Source of the DNA: Bdellovibrio bacteriovorus
Lineage (GTDB): Bacteria; Bdellovibrionota; Bdellovibrionia; Bdellovibrionales; Bdellovibrionaceae
Direction of reading: 5' to 3'
Assembly: GCF_025558485.1 (NCBI RefSeq)
Contig: NZ_CP102930.1
Location: 1,054,001-1,118,000, forward strand
Length of the DNA stretch: 64,000 nucleotides
In this document: positions 1 through 7,915 of the stretch, one piece after another
Position numbering within the stretch: position 1 is the first letter of the stretch
Layout: the number at the start of each line of letters is the position of its first letter
The notes under the pieces: model-generated
Seen by the model: the letters and a program-made list of their open reading frames with translations, nothing else
Database searches by the model: none
Told to the model about the DNA's origin: nothing
Made by a program: the position numbers and the translations under genes

Positions 1-756
1 TCTTTGAAAGAACTTTGCACCATCGCGGATACCAAGGAAACATTGTTAAAAGGATTCTCTAAACCATCAACTTTGTATCGCGCAAAAGAATTCACCAAAG
101 TGGAAGAGGCTTTGGATCGTGACGTCACATTGCTCACATACTTCCGCAGCGATGAGGATCTTGTCTATGCCTATGAGTTCCTGACCAAAAAACTTATGGC
201 AGGGAATGACAGTGCTTTCTTTACAGCTTTCAACATTCTAAAGACTTTCAAGGTCAAGATGAGCACTGAGAACCAAGCAGATGGCTTTACTCGATTCCTA
301 AGTGATATTCTAAATCTTAATCGGGAGAACAAAGCCAACGACAAGGTTTTGTCGGCAGCCATTTCCCTGGCTTCTAACTTTGTGCCTCCTTATTTGGTAA
401 AAGAAAATCTGCTGGAACAACTTGGTGTCTGCCTGGAACATAGCGACCATCGTGTCCAAGCCAATGCGATTATCGTGTTAGGGGATCTTGCCAAAGACAT
501 CGCCTTCCTGCGCCGCTTTGTTTATTCCAAAAACAACCGCGTATCAGCCGATGCTTTGCTAGTCAGTGGTAAAAGAGATTTAGATAAAGAGCTGACCGAA
601 AAATTGAAAGAGTATCTGGATTCCAAAAATCCACTCTTCCAAGCCAGCGGCCGCTTTGTGGTGAAATCACTGGGCGAGCACTATAGAAGTTCGGACCCTA
701 TTTTCTATGAAACCAATCCGCATTTAAAAGAGCTTCTCACGAAGCTCAGTGCTTAA
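1..756 (+). CDS. HEAT-repeat-like protein, 5' end outside window
   Basis: The reading frame is open from base 1, so this is the C-terminal part (about 251 residues) of a longer protein. The TTG at base 4 is an internal leucine rather than a convincing start. The sequence is almost all alpha-helical, with paired helices such as HSDHRVQANAIIVLGDLA and KNPLFQASGRFVVKSLGE that resemble HEAT/armadillo repeats, which usually form protein-binding scaffolds. I see no catalytic motif. Its stop codon overlaps that of the convergent DedA gene by two bases, leaving no room for a terminator between them. Function is unknown. Confidence 0.6.
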   Translation, partial: SLKELCTIADTKETLLKGFSKPSTLYRAKEFTKVEEALDRDVTLLTYFRSDEDLVYAYEFLTKKLMAGNDSAFFTAFNILKTFKVKMSTENQADGFTRFLSDILNLNRENKANDKVLSAAISLASNFVPPYLVKENLLEQLGVCLEHSDHRVQANAIIVLGDLAKDIAFLRRFVYSKNNRVSADALLVSGKRDLDKELTEKLKEYLDSKNPLFQASGRFVVKSLGEHYRSSDPIFYETNPHLKELLTKLSA

Positions 757-1391
757 ACACTCTTCTTCTTCAACTTACTGGAAATCCACGGCCATACCAT
801 CGGGATCAAAGACACCCCGATCACGCCGAAGATCACGATATGGAAATTCTGTTTCACGACTGGCAGATTTCCAAAGAAATGCCCCGCCAAAACAAAGAGC
901 CAAACCCAAGCCACTGCGCCCGCAACATTGTAAATGATGAACTTGCGGTACCGCATTTCACCAATACCAGCAACAAACGGAGCAAACGTGCGAACAATTG
1001 GAGCAAAACGTGCCGCTACAATCGTGAAAGCTCCCCAGCGCTCATAGAAAGCATGTGTTTGATCCAGATATTCTTTTTTGAAGAAGCGCGAATTGGATTC
1101 AAAAACTTTCGGCCCCAGATACTTTCCAATATGATAGTTCACGGTATCACCCAAAATCCCGGCAATCGTCAGGCTGATTAAAATCACCCAAAGATTCAGA
1201 CCACCTTCAACAACGGTGAACGCGCCCAGGGCAAACAACAGGGAATCCCCCGGCAAGAAAGGCGTTACCACCAAACCAGTTTCAGCAAAGATGATCAGGA
1301 AAAGAATCACATACAGCCACGGGCCAAAGAACACGATCCATTCGGCGATATGTTTATCAAGGTGAAGGATGATATCGACAAGTTCCATCAT
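753..1391 (-). CDS. DedA-family inner-membrane protein
   Basis: A 212-residue polytopic membrane protein of the DedA/SNARE-associated family. Members are implicated in lipid-carrier or phospholipid flipping and in membrane homeostasis. Family hallmarks visible are the re-entrant segment TPFLPGDSLLFALG and the motif VAARFAPIVRTFAPFVAG. The frame is open up to 1433, but I chose the ATG at 1391 because it starts the family-like N-terminus (MMELVD) and has a GGGGG-type ribosome site just upstream; the ATG at 1388 is also possible. It lies downstream of tRNA-Ser behind a terminator. The substrate cannot be told from sequence. Confidence 0.85.
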   Translation of the reverse strand: MMELVDIILHLDKHIAEWIVFFGPWLYVILFLIIFAETGLVVTPFLPGDSLLFALGAFTVVEGGLNLWVILISLTIAGILGDTVNYHIGKYLGPKVFESNSRFFKKEYLDQTHAFYERWGAFTIVAARFAPIVRTFAPFVAGIGEMRYRKFIIYNVAGAVAWVWLFVLAGHFFGNLPVVKQNFHIVIFGVIGVSLIPMVWPWISSKLKKKSV

Positions 1392-1431
1392 AAAGACCCC
1401 CGAACGGATAAAAGGAAGACCCCAGAAACAC

Positions 1432-1455
1432 AAAAACCGCCTTATCGGCGGTTTA
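1432..1455 (-). terminator. Rho-independent terminator after tRNA-Ser
   Basis: On the minus strand the 7-bp stem AACCGCC/GGCGGTT with a 5-nt loop is followed by a T run. It lies just 3' of the tRNA and probably defines the end of its transcript before DedA. Confidence 0.8.
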
Positions 1456-1458
1456 TGA

Positions 1459-1548
1459 TGGCGGAGAGTGAGGGATTCGAACCCTCGAGCCCCGCGAAGG
1501 GCTGCCAGTTTTCAAGACTGGTGTATTCAACCGCTCTACCAACTCTCC
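1459..1548 (-). tRNA. tRNA-Ser (anticodon UGA)
   Basis: A 90-nt class II tRNA. The acceptor stem pairs GGAGAGT with ACTCTCC, followed by discriminator G and an encoded CCA (1459-1461). The anticodon stem-loop CCAGT-CTTGAAA-ACTGG places TGA at the anticodon (plus-strand 1512-1514), and the T-loop GGTTCGAATCC is canonical. The long variable arm (GCAGCCCTTCGCGGGGCTC) is typical of serine tRNAs. It lies 67 bp downstream of serS on the same strand, next to its own synthetase gene. Confidence 0.97.
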
Positions 1549-1615
1549 GTGGACCGTTTTATGGGTTTTGACGAGAGTATTCAAGCAGTTGTTTCCATGT
1601 CGCGGCGCTTCTGAA

Positions 1616-2914
1616 TTACTTCGCGCGGATCTCTGTGCGGCCACCCATATAAGACTGTAACGCCTTAGGGATCGCCACAGAACCATCTTCACGCTGGTAG
1701 TTTTCAAGGATCGCCACCAAAGTACGTCCCACTGCCAAACCAGATCCGTTCAGTGTATGAACGAACTGAGGTTTGCCACCCGCTGTACGGAAACGAATAT
1801 TCGCACGGCGAGCCTGGAAGTCTTCAAAGTTAGAGCAAGAGCTGATCTCACGATAAGCATTCTGACCCGGCAACCAAACTTCCAGATCATGAGTTCTGGC
1901 AGATCCGAAGCCCATATCACCCGTACACAAAAGCATACGACGGAAAGGCAGTTCCAAATCCAAAAGCACTTGTTCTGCGTGAGTCGTCAATGCCTCGTGA
2001 ACTTCGTAAGACTTGTCCGGGTGACAGAAGGTCATCAACTCCACTTTGTCGAACTGATGCTGACGAATCAGACCCTTCGTATCACGTCCGGCACTGCCAG
2101 CCTCGGAACGGAAGCACGGGGAAAATGCACAGAAACTCTGTGGCAAATCTTTTTCATCCAAAATTTCGTTGTTGTAGTAATTCGTCACAGGAACTTCTGC
2201 CGTCGGGATCAGATAATAATCGGTCCCTGTCAGATGGAAGACGTCTTCTTTAAATTTAGGGAAGTTTCCTGTGCCCACCAAGCTGTTGCTGTTCACCATG
2301 AAGGGCGGAATCATTTCCGTATAGCCGTGACGGGTAGAGTGCATGTCCATCATAAACTGAATCAAAGCACGCTCCAACTGCGCCGCCGCCCCTTTCATAA
2401 AGGCAAAACGCGCGCCCGTTACTTTTCCAGCTCTTTCAAAATCAATGATATTCAGAGCTTCACCCAGCTCCCAATGTTCTTTGGCTTTGAAAGAAAACTG
2501 GGTTGGAGTTCCCACCACTTTAAGCTCTTTATTGTCTTTTTCAGAAGAACCCACCGGAACAGAAGAGTGCGGCTTGTTTGGAAGGATCAACGCCAGGTTC
2601 GTCACCTGTTGATCCGCTTCGGCTGCTTTCGCTTCCAGTTCCTTTACTTGAGTTTTTAGCACATCCACTTCAGCCAGAATCTTGGAAGCATCACCGCCTT
2701 CGCGTTTGATCTTGCCAATTTCCCCGCTAAGTTTGTTTTGATTGGCCTTTGCGCTTTCCGCCTGAGTGATCATTTCTTTGCGCTTTTTATTCAGCTCCAT
2801 GATCTGCTCAAGCACTTCTGTCGAAGCTCCGCGATTTACAAGCGCCTGCTTGTACTCATCGTAGTAAGAGGTTCCGTTCTCTGCTTTCTTTTCCAGAAGT
2901 TTAATATCAATCAT
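1616..2914 (-). CDS. serS: Seryl-tRNA synthetase
   Basis: Charges tRNA-Ser (and the selenocysteine tRNA where present) with serine in the cytoplasm. The 432 residues match the usual bacterial length of about 425-430. An N-terminal helical coiled-coil arm (residues about 30-100, rich in K/E/Q) is the part that contacts the long variable arm of tRNA-Ser. The class II core follows, with motif 2 around [21 protein letters not shown] and motif 3 near the C-terminus ([19 protein letters not shown]). It is followed directly by the tRNA-Ser gene and sits 28 bp behind a small membrane-protein gene. Confidence 0.97.
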   Translation of the reverse strand: MIDIKLLEKKAENGTSYYDEYKQALVNRGASTEVLEQIMELNKKRKEMITQAESAKANQNKLSGEIGKIKREGGDASKILAEVDVLKTQVKELEAKAAEADQQVTNLALILPNKPHSSVPVGSSEKDNKELKVVGTPTQFSFKAKEHWELGEALNIIDFERAGKVTGARFAFMKGAAAQLERALIQFMMDMHSTRHGYTEMIPPFMVNSNSLVGTGNFPKFKEDVFHLTGTDYYLIPTAEVPVTNYYNNEILDEKDLPQSFCAFSPCFRSEAGSAGRDTKGLIRQHQFDKVELMTFCHPDKSYEVHEALTTHAEQVLLDLELPFRRMLLCTGDMGFGSARTHDLEVWLPGQNAYREISSCSNFEDFQARRANIRFRTAGGKPQFVHTLNGSGLAVGRTLVAILENYQREDGSVAIPKALQSYMGGRTEIRAK

Positions 2915-2942
2915 CGCAAATTCCTTCTACTTAACAACGCCC

Positions 2943-3251
2943 TTAAGGGGCCACCAGTATATACATTCTTAGCAGCATCACGACAAGAACACAGATCAGG
3001 TCAAAAATTAAAATCTGACCAATGCTCCAGTTCGCCAGAATCTTCATCAATGCCGCAACCACCACGACCATCACAAATAACAACGCAAAAGTGCCATAAC
3101 CCATCAGCTCTTGACCGATCAAAGCCAGGGTCAAACCCAGCAACAATCCAGTGACCAAGCGCAGGCCAATATGAAAGAGTGAAATTGTGGATGATTTAAC
3201 GCCCTCTTGAGCGCTACTTGCCAGTCCGCGCATTTTATCGCCGATTCCCAT
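2943..3251 (-). CDS. Small membrane protein, unknown function
   Basis: 102 residues. An amphipathic N-terminus (MGIGDKMRGLASSAQEGVK) is followed by about three hydrophobic segments (roughly residues 25-50, 52-72 and 76-100) with few charges, so this should be an inner-membrane protein. I do not recognise the family. It sits 26 bp downstream of the TPR/GYF protein and 28 bp upstream of serS on the same strand, so it is probably co-transcribed with them. Confidence 0.65.
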   Translation of the reverse strand: MGIGDKMRGLASSAQEGVKSSTISLFHIGLRLVTGLLLGLTLALIGQELMGYGTFALLFVMVVVVAALMKILANWSIGQILIFDLICVLVVMLLRMYILVAP

Positions 3252-3277
3252 GGCCTTGATTCCTCCGTTGTCCGTCC

Positions 3278-6163
3278 TTAGTTGCCAAGCCTCATCATTT
3301 TCGCTTCTATTTCAGCACGATCCAATGCGTTTGGCGAGAGTCCTAAATATTTATTATACGCTTGCGCCGCAGAGCGGGTGTCGCCCTTCATTTCATAGAT
3401 GGCACCCTGTTCCCGGTAAATTTCGGCATAACCGCTTTCCCGAGCCGATGCCAGGGCTAACATGTCCTCTGCCACATCCAAAGAGCCCGATTGACGATAG
3501 CACTGAGCCGACTTCACGTAGATATCCGCCCCTTGTGGCCGCAACTTCATCGCCGTGGAATACTCGGCCGCACACTCCGCATACTGACGACGGGCCGTAT
3601 AGACTTCAGCCGCCAGCACATAGGAATCCGCGACATTGGGATTTAGTTTCTTTTCAGCCTTGGATGCTTCCAATGCCGTGGCAAAATCACCCGAAGCGAA
3701 CGCCGCCTTACCAACATAGTAATGCGTTCGTGGATAGTTCGGATTCAACCTTTGCACGCGTTTGAACTGCTGAATGGCTTCCTCAAAGCGGCTGGTTTCC
3801 AAATACAATTTGCCGGCTTGGAATAACGCTTCTCCATCCGTGGGGTCCAAGACCGCAGCACTTAGGAAAGCCTTCAAGGCCCGGTCATTCAGCCCCAGAG
3901 CTTTTTCACTTTCACCCAAACCCAGCCATGCTTTTTTACTGCGTGGATCGGCCTCCGCCGCGCGCTCGTAAATTTCCTTGGCCTGACTGTAACGGTCTTC
4001 TGACTTATAAACTTCCGCCAAGGCAATACGGTAATCCATCGTGTAAGAGAACCGCTTAATCAGTTCATTCAGGTAAGTAATTCCCGAATCGACACCGTTG
4101 GTTTGCGCCAGCATCTTGGCATAGGTGATTTGTGCATCTGGATTGGTGGCATCAATTTCCACCGCCTTGGTCGCATAACGAATGGCATCTTTAGCGGCAT
4201 TTTCTTTGCGCTCAATTTCTTTTTTATTGATGGGAACAATTGAACGAGCCAACAAACCATTGGCTTTGGACAGCAGAATGAATGTCTCAATATCCCCATC
4301 ATAAGCCTTTGCCGCACGCAGGGCATAGTTGATGGTCCCGACCATGTTGTTTTTGCGGAATTCAAGCTGCGCCAAACCACGCAAAACTTCATAGTTGTTC
4401 GGAGCAATTCGCATCGCATTGGTCAGAATCTGCAAAGCCCCGACAAAATCAAAGCGCTGGGACATATAGTCCGCTTGCAGAACATAGGCCGAAACCAGCT
4501 TCGGTTCCGCCTTGATGGATTTATTCAGCCATTCAATGGCTTCAAAACTTTGATTCAGCTGCCACAGAGCTTTTGCGGCCTTCATCGCTGCGGTCCCGTT
4601 TTTGGGATCTGCCTCAAACGCTGCCTTGAATTCTGCCTGTGCCGCCAGGAAGTCCCCTTGGCGCACGTACTGATCCCCCAGATACAGCAATTCGTTGTTT
4701 CGGCCTTTTTCGCCTTTGATCTTGTCACTTCCGCCCAGTCGAATCACCAACTGGCGAAGCTCTCCGTTATTAGGATTTAAAGCAAATGCCTTCTGAGCAA
4801 TATCCAGAGCTTTCTTTTTCTCTCCGCGCAGAACGAAGATTTCCGCCAAAGCACCGTAGCCTTCAGCTTCAATCAAGGAAGGAATACGACCTTTGGATTC
4901 CAGTGCAGAATTTAACAAAGAATAAGCTGTGTCTGATTTCTTAAACCCCTTATATTCAACAAGGCCCGCTGCCACCTTGGCTTCTTTGTGCTTCGGATTT
5001 TTCGCCAGCACATTACGAAGGAGGGTTGCAGAAGACGTGAAGTCCCCCTGCTGATAAAGAACTTCGGCCAGTGCCACCTGCGGATCAAGCCACTTTTCCC
5101 AAAGCTGTGTCGCTTTTTCAAAGTACGGAACCGCATTCAGATAATCTTTTTCACCCGCCAGAAGCTCCGCTTTAAAACTGTACAAAACAGGCAAAAGAGA
5201 AAACGGCTCAGAGCTTTCCAAGGTTGCTTCAATAGCCCCTTTGGCTTCCTTATAGCGACCTGCCGTCAGCAGCTTAACTGCTTCACAAACTTGCCCAAAG
5301 GGACTGACCACATTCAGCGCCCGTGTCGCCTGAGTCACTGAGGCAATCGTTCTGATATCCTGAGCATCCTGCACAGCATACGGCCACAGCTCGTAGTACA
5401 CCACACACAGCAACGCGCGCACTTCGATATTCATCGGCGCGCCTTCGATAATGCTAACCAACTTATTCTGCGCAGAAGCATAGGATTCAAACGTATCCTG
5501 TTCCATGGCGAACAGAGCCTCATTCAACTTTTCTTTCACCGCTTGATCTGACAAGGTGGCACCAGCTTTCCCCGGTGCCAGAAGATGAATCTTGGACCCA
5601 TCGGCCGGACCATTATCCCACAGCAACCACACACCCAGGACAATCACAACTGCCAGAATCAAAGCGGGGACCTTCAGGGATTTTTGCAATTCACCTTTTT
5701 CCATGTTCTTCACATTGGAAAGTTCAATGACAGAATCCTTGTCACCACCAGAAGGTACAGAAGCAATCTTTGCCGCCGGAGGAATATAAGCAGGTGTATC
5801 CAATACATCAATTTGCTGCAAAAGCGGCTTTTGATTCGCAGGGGGAGCAAAAACATTCTCTGTATTGGTTTCGGTTTTCGGTTTTGATGGCTTCGGAGCC
5901 TGAATGATGACCGTTTCAGCTTCCATCTTCTGGGCTTTTTTCGGATCGACATCAACGATGCCCTCCAAAGCTTCCAGAAGTTTGTCGTAGAAAGCGGGCT
6001 CTTTGGAAATCAACGTCCACTGACCGTCAGGCAAACGAGAGATCATTTCCTGACCGGAAAATACACCCTCGCCAATCATGCGAAGAATGGCTTCTGTCGA
6101 GTAAGGTCCCTTGACCTGACCCTTTCTAGTTTTAACAACCCAAGTTACCTGAATGCGTGACAT
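3278..6163 (-). CDS. GYF-like domain / TPR membrane protein
   Basis: About 961 residues. The N-terminal 60 (GPYSTEAILRMIGEGVF ending in a W-containing strand) resemble the GYF_2/DUF4339 domain. A low-complexity linker leads to one transmembrane segment at about residues 164-184 (LKVPALILAVVIVLGVWLL). The remaining 770 residues are tandem TPR-type helix pairs, for example NPNYPRTHYYVGKAAFASGDFATAL. With the N-terminus inside, the TPR superhelix would be periplasmic, suggesting a scaffold linking a cytoplasmic peptide-binding domain to a periplasmic complex. I chose the ATG at 6163; a GTG at 6169 is in frame. No ribosome site is visible. Partner and function are unknown. Confidence 0.8.
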   Translation of the reverse strand: MSRIQVTWVVKTRKGQVKGPYSTEAILRMIGEGVFSGQEMISRLPDGQWTLISKEPAFYDKLLEALEGIVDVDPKKAQKMEAETVIIQAPKPSKPKTETNTENVFAPPANQKPLLQQIDVLDTPAYIPPAAKIASVPSGGDKDSVIELSNVKNMEKGELQKSLKVPALILAVVIVLGVWLLWDNGPADGSKIHLLAPGKAGATLSDQAVKEKLNEALFAMEQDTFESYASAQNKLVSIIEGAPMNIEVRALLCVVYYELWPYAVQDAQDIRTIASVTQATRALNVVSPFGQVCEAVKLLTAGRYKEAKGAIEATLESSEPFSLLPVLYSFKAELLAGEKDYLNAVPYFEKATQLWEKWLDPQVALAEVLYQQGDFTSSATLLRNVLAKNPKHKEAKVAAGLVEYKGFKKSDTAYSLLNSALESKGRIPSLIEAEGYGALAEIFVLRGEKKKALDIAQKAFALNPNNGELRQLVIRLGGSDKIKGEKGRNNELLYLGDQYVRQGDFLAAQAEFKAAFEADPKNGTAAMKAAKALWQLNQSFEAIEWLNKSIKAEPKLVSAYVLQADYMSQRFDFVGALQILTNAMRIAPNNYEVLRGLAQLEFRKNNMVGTINYALRAAKAYDGDIETFILLSKANGLLARSIVPINKKEIERKENAAKDAIRYATKAVEIDATNPDAQITYAKMLAQTNGVDSGITYLNELIKRFSYTMDYRIALAEVYKSEDRYSQAKEIYERAAEADPRSKKAWLGLGESEKALGLNDRALKAFLSAAVLDPTDGEALFQAGKLYLETSRFEEAIQQFKRVQRLNPNYPRTHYYVGKAAFASGDFATALEASKAEKKLNPNVADSYVLAAEVYTARRQYAECAAEYSTAMKLRPQGADIYVKSAQCYRQSGSLDVAEDMLALASARESGYAEIYREQGAIYEMKGDTRSAAQAYNKYLGLSPNALDRAEIEAKMMRLGN

Positions 6164-6178
6164 AGACACTTGATTATA
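6164..6178 (-). promoter_or_regulatory. TATAAT -10 box, possible leaderless start
   Basis: On the minus strand a perfect TATAAT occupies 6173-6178, only nine bases before the ATG at 6163. Transcription would begin almost at the start codon. That would explain the lack of a Shine-Dalgarno sequence for the TPR gene. The -35 region is weak. Confidence 0.35.
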
Positions 6179-6296
6179 TTGTGGTTTTTAGCAAAGAACT
6201 ATGTCGCCGAGAAGACCGTCTCAAGGTCTGTGCTTTGGTCAAGGAAGATGGTTCCAGAATAGAACCTTAAACCCATAATGGAATTACCTCTGGTTC

Positions 6297-6337
6297 CGAT
6301 TTGAGTTTGGGGCTGCCTTTAATCGGACCTCAAATCG
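6297..6337. repeat. 9-bp inverted repeat, possible activator site
   Basis: CGATTTGAG (6297-6305) and CTCAAATCG (6329-6337) are perfect inverted repeats 23 bp apart. They are centred about 78 bp upstream of the transcription start predicted from the sigma-54 promoter, a position suited to an enhancer-binding activator. Function is inferred from location only. Confidence 0.4.
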
Positions 6338-6368
6338 AATATAAAGCATTCTCACGACTGTCTCATAT

Positions 6369-6384
6369 TGGCACAGCCTTTGCT
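6369..6384 (+). promoter_or_regulatory. Sigma-54 (RpoN) promoter
   Basis: TGGCACAGCCTTTGCT matches the -24/-12 consensus TGGCAC-N5-TTGCW with exact spacing between the GG and GC dinucleotides. Transcription should start near 6395, about 30 bp upstream of the GTG at 6424. Confidence 0.8.
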
Positions 6385-6423
6385 TTATAAGATATCGTTA
6401 GATCGTGATTTGGGGAGTTAATA

Positions 6424-6822
6424 GTGATCCGAAACGCATTGATAGCAGTTTATATTTTGGTAGTTCTCGCGATTTCAGCAGTGGCTCGCGCGGGTGTACT
6501 TCCAAACAATGCGCTAGGTGAAGAAGCCGGTGTTTCCGACCTTCAAAACTATAACTTCAAAACTCACACTGGTGAAGTTGTGGCTTTGGCTGATGGCACC
6601 CTTGTTTTGGCAATGGCAGATCAGCAAACTTTCTTCGTATTGAAGTCACAGTTCGATCTAACTCCTTACATTGGTTATAAAGTTATGATGAGCGGTATTG
6701 AACTTGAGCATCAACTTGCTCCCAACTTCGAACTTGAAACTGTGGACCCCCTCCCTGGTTTCGGTTTTGGGAACAAAACGGTCGTCTTCTTTGTGTTTGG
6801 TATCAGCGAAGCTACTTTGTAG
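6424..6822 (+). CDS. Small exported protein behind a sigma-54 promoter
   Basis: 132 residues with a signal peptide (hydrophobic stretch LIAVYILVVLAISAVARAG, likely cleaved after ARA). The mature protein of about 110 residues is acidic, includes the segment KTHTGEVVALADGTLVLAMADQ, which looks like beta strands, and ends in a hydrophobic tail. I do not recognise the family. The start is GTG at 6424, with GGGGAG seven bases upstream. The gene stands alone between the sigma-54 promoter and a strong terminator, so it is probably a single-gene transcript under an RpoN-dependent activator. Confidence 0.75.
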   Translation: MIRNALIAVYILVVLAISAVARAGVLPNNALGEEAGVSDLQNYNFKTHTGEVVALADGTLVLAMADQQTFFVLKSQFDLTPYIGYKVMMSGIELEHQLAPNFELETVDPLPGFGFGNKTVVFFVFGISEATL

Positions 6823-6836
6823 TTTCATGTCATTAA

Positions 6837-6882
6837 GTCTCAGCCCCATCCCCTCCGCGGGCTGAGACTGTTCTTTTTTCTC
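6837..6882 (+). terminator. Rho-independent terminator
   Basis: A perfect 10-bp stem, GTCTCAGCCC/GGGCTGAGAC, is followed by a T-rich tract. It ends the sigma-54 transcription unit. Confidence 0.9.
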
Positions 6883-6884
6883 TT

Positions 6885-6929
6885 AAAAAGGCCTACGGAT
6901 CCCCCTCCTTGTAGGCCTTTTTCTTTTTT
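6885..6929 (+). terminator. Second terminator in tandem
   Basis: The 12-bp stem AAAAAGGCCTAC/GTAGGCCTTTTT with a 14-nt loop runs into TTCTTTTTT. Its A-rich 5' side would let it work on either strand. It follows the previous terminator by only a few bases and insulates the deacetylase gene. Confidence 0.85.
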
Positions 6930-6958
6930 ATCAGTTCCACTTTTTAAATTCAGATGCC

Positions 6959-7873
6959 ATGGTTAGATCCATGAACAGATTCTTACTTTTTAGCTTCACT
7001 TTCTTCGCATTGTCCCAGGCATCCGCAGCCGAAGTCAGCATCACCATGGATGATTTCAATGTTCACCAGGAAACGCTGTTGCCCGCAAACAAACGTAACG
7101 ACCGGATTCTGAAGGCTTTAAAGAAACACAAAATAAAAGCCGGTCTTTTTGTCACCTGCAAATATCTACAGGATGAAGGCGACCGCAAACTTCTGGCCGA
7201 GTGGTCCACACAAGGGCATCTTATTGGCAATCACACCGTCAACCACCGCAGATTCGACAGCAGAATTTCCACCGAAGAACAGATCGCTGAAATTCAACAA
7301 TGTGAAGAACAACTTAAGGATCAGAAGAATTTCAAAAAGATCTTTCGTTTTCCCATGCTGGCAGAAGGGGACACGGTTGAAAAACGTGACGCCGTCCGTT
7401 CCTGGATGCAAAAGAATAGCTACCGCTGGGGGCATGTCACCATTGATGCCTCGGACTGGTATGTGGATCAGCGACTGCGCGATAAAATCGCAAAAGATCC
7501 CCAATTTGACTTAAACAAATTCAAAGACTTCTACCTGAAACACATGTGGGAGCGGGCTCAGTACTACAATGAGCTTTCCAAAAAGGTTCTGGGACATGAA
7601 GTGAAACATACGCTGCTGGTGCACTTTAATCTTCTCAATGCACTTTTCCTGGATGATCTTATTCAGATGTTTAAAGATCACGGCTGGAAGGTGATCGATG
7701 CACAGAAAGCTTTTAAGGACCCCGTGTACAAGAAGCTCCCCAACAGCATGCCATCAGGACAAAGTTTAATCTGGGGCCTGGCCAAGGAAAGCGGGAAGTT
7801 TGAATCCGAACTTCGATATCCCGGTGAAAACGACACTTACGAAAAAGAGAAAATGGATGCCCTGGGACTTTAA
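6959..7873 (+). CDS. Exported NodB-type polysaccharide deacetylase
   Basis: 304 residues with a signal peptide (LLFSFTFFALSQASA). The carbohydrate esterase 4 motifs are in order: TMDD (aspartates), GNHTVNH (H-x3-H metal ligands), RFPM (RxP variant), DASDW and LLVHF. The enzyme should therefore be a metal-dependent amide hydrolase acting on N-acetylated glycans in the periplasm or outside the cell. In Bdellovibrio, enzymes of this class are known to de-acetylate prey peptidoglycan; assigning this gene to that role is inference. The start could be ATG 6959 or 6971; neither has a clear ribosome site. No promoter was identified. Confidence 0.85.
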   Translation: MVRSMNRFLLFSFTFFALSQASAAEVSITMDDFNVHQETLLPANKRNDRILKALKKHKIKAGLFVTCKYLQDEGDRKLLAEWSTQGHLIGNHTVNHRRFDSRISTEEQIAEIQQCEEQLKDQKNFKKIFRFPMLAEGDTVEKRDAVRSWMQKNSYRWGHVTIDASDWYVDQRLRDKIAKDPQFDLNKFKDFYLKHMWERAQYYNELSKKVLGHEVKHTLLVHFNLLNALFLDDLIQMFKDHGWKVIDAQKAFKDPVYKKLPNSMPSGQSLIWGLAKESGKFESELRYPGENDTYEKEKMDALGL

Positions 7874-7886
7874 GTTCCAAAAAAAC

Positions 7887-7914
7887 AAAAGCCCTGATCA
7901 TTCAGGGCTTTTTT
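7887..7914. terminator. Bidirectional terminator between deacetylase and murA
   Basis: The stem GCCCTGA/TCAGGGC with a 4-nt loop is flanked by A and T runs. It serves the two convergent genes. Confidence 0.9.
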
Positions 7915-7915
7915 A

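Noticed and set aside
1757..2659. 300-residue frame opposite serS
   Set aside because: serS is complete and in frame; this antisense frame lacks a credible start site and any domain.
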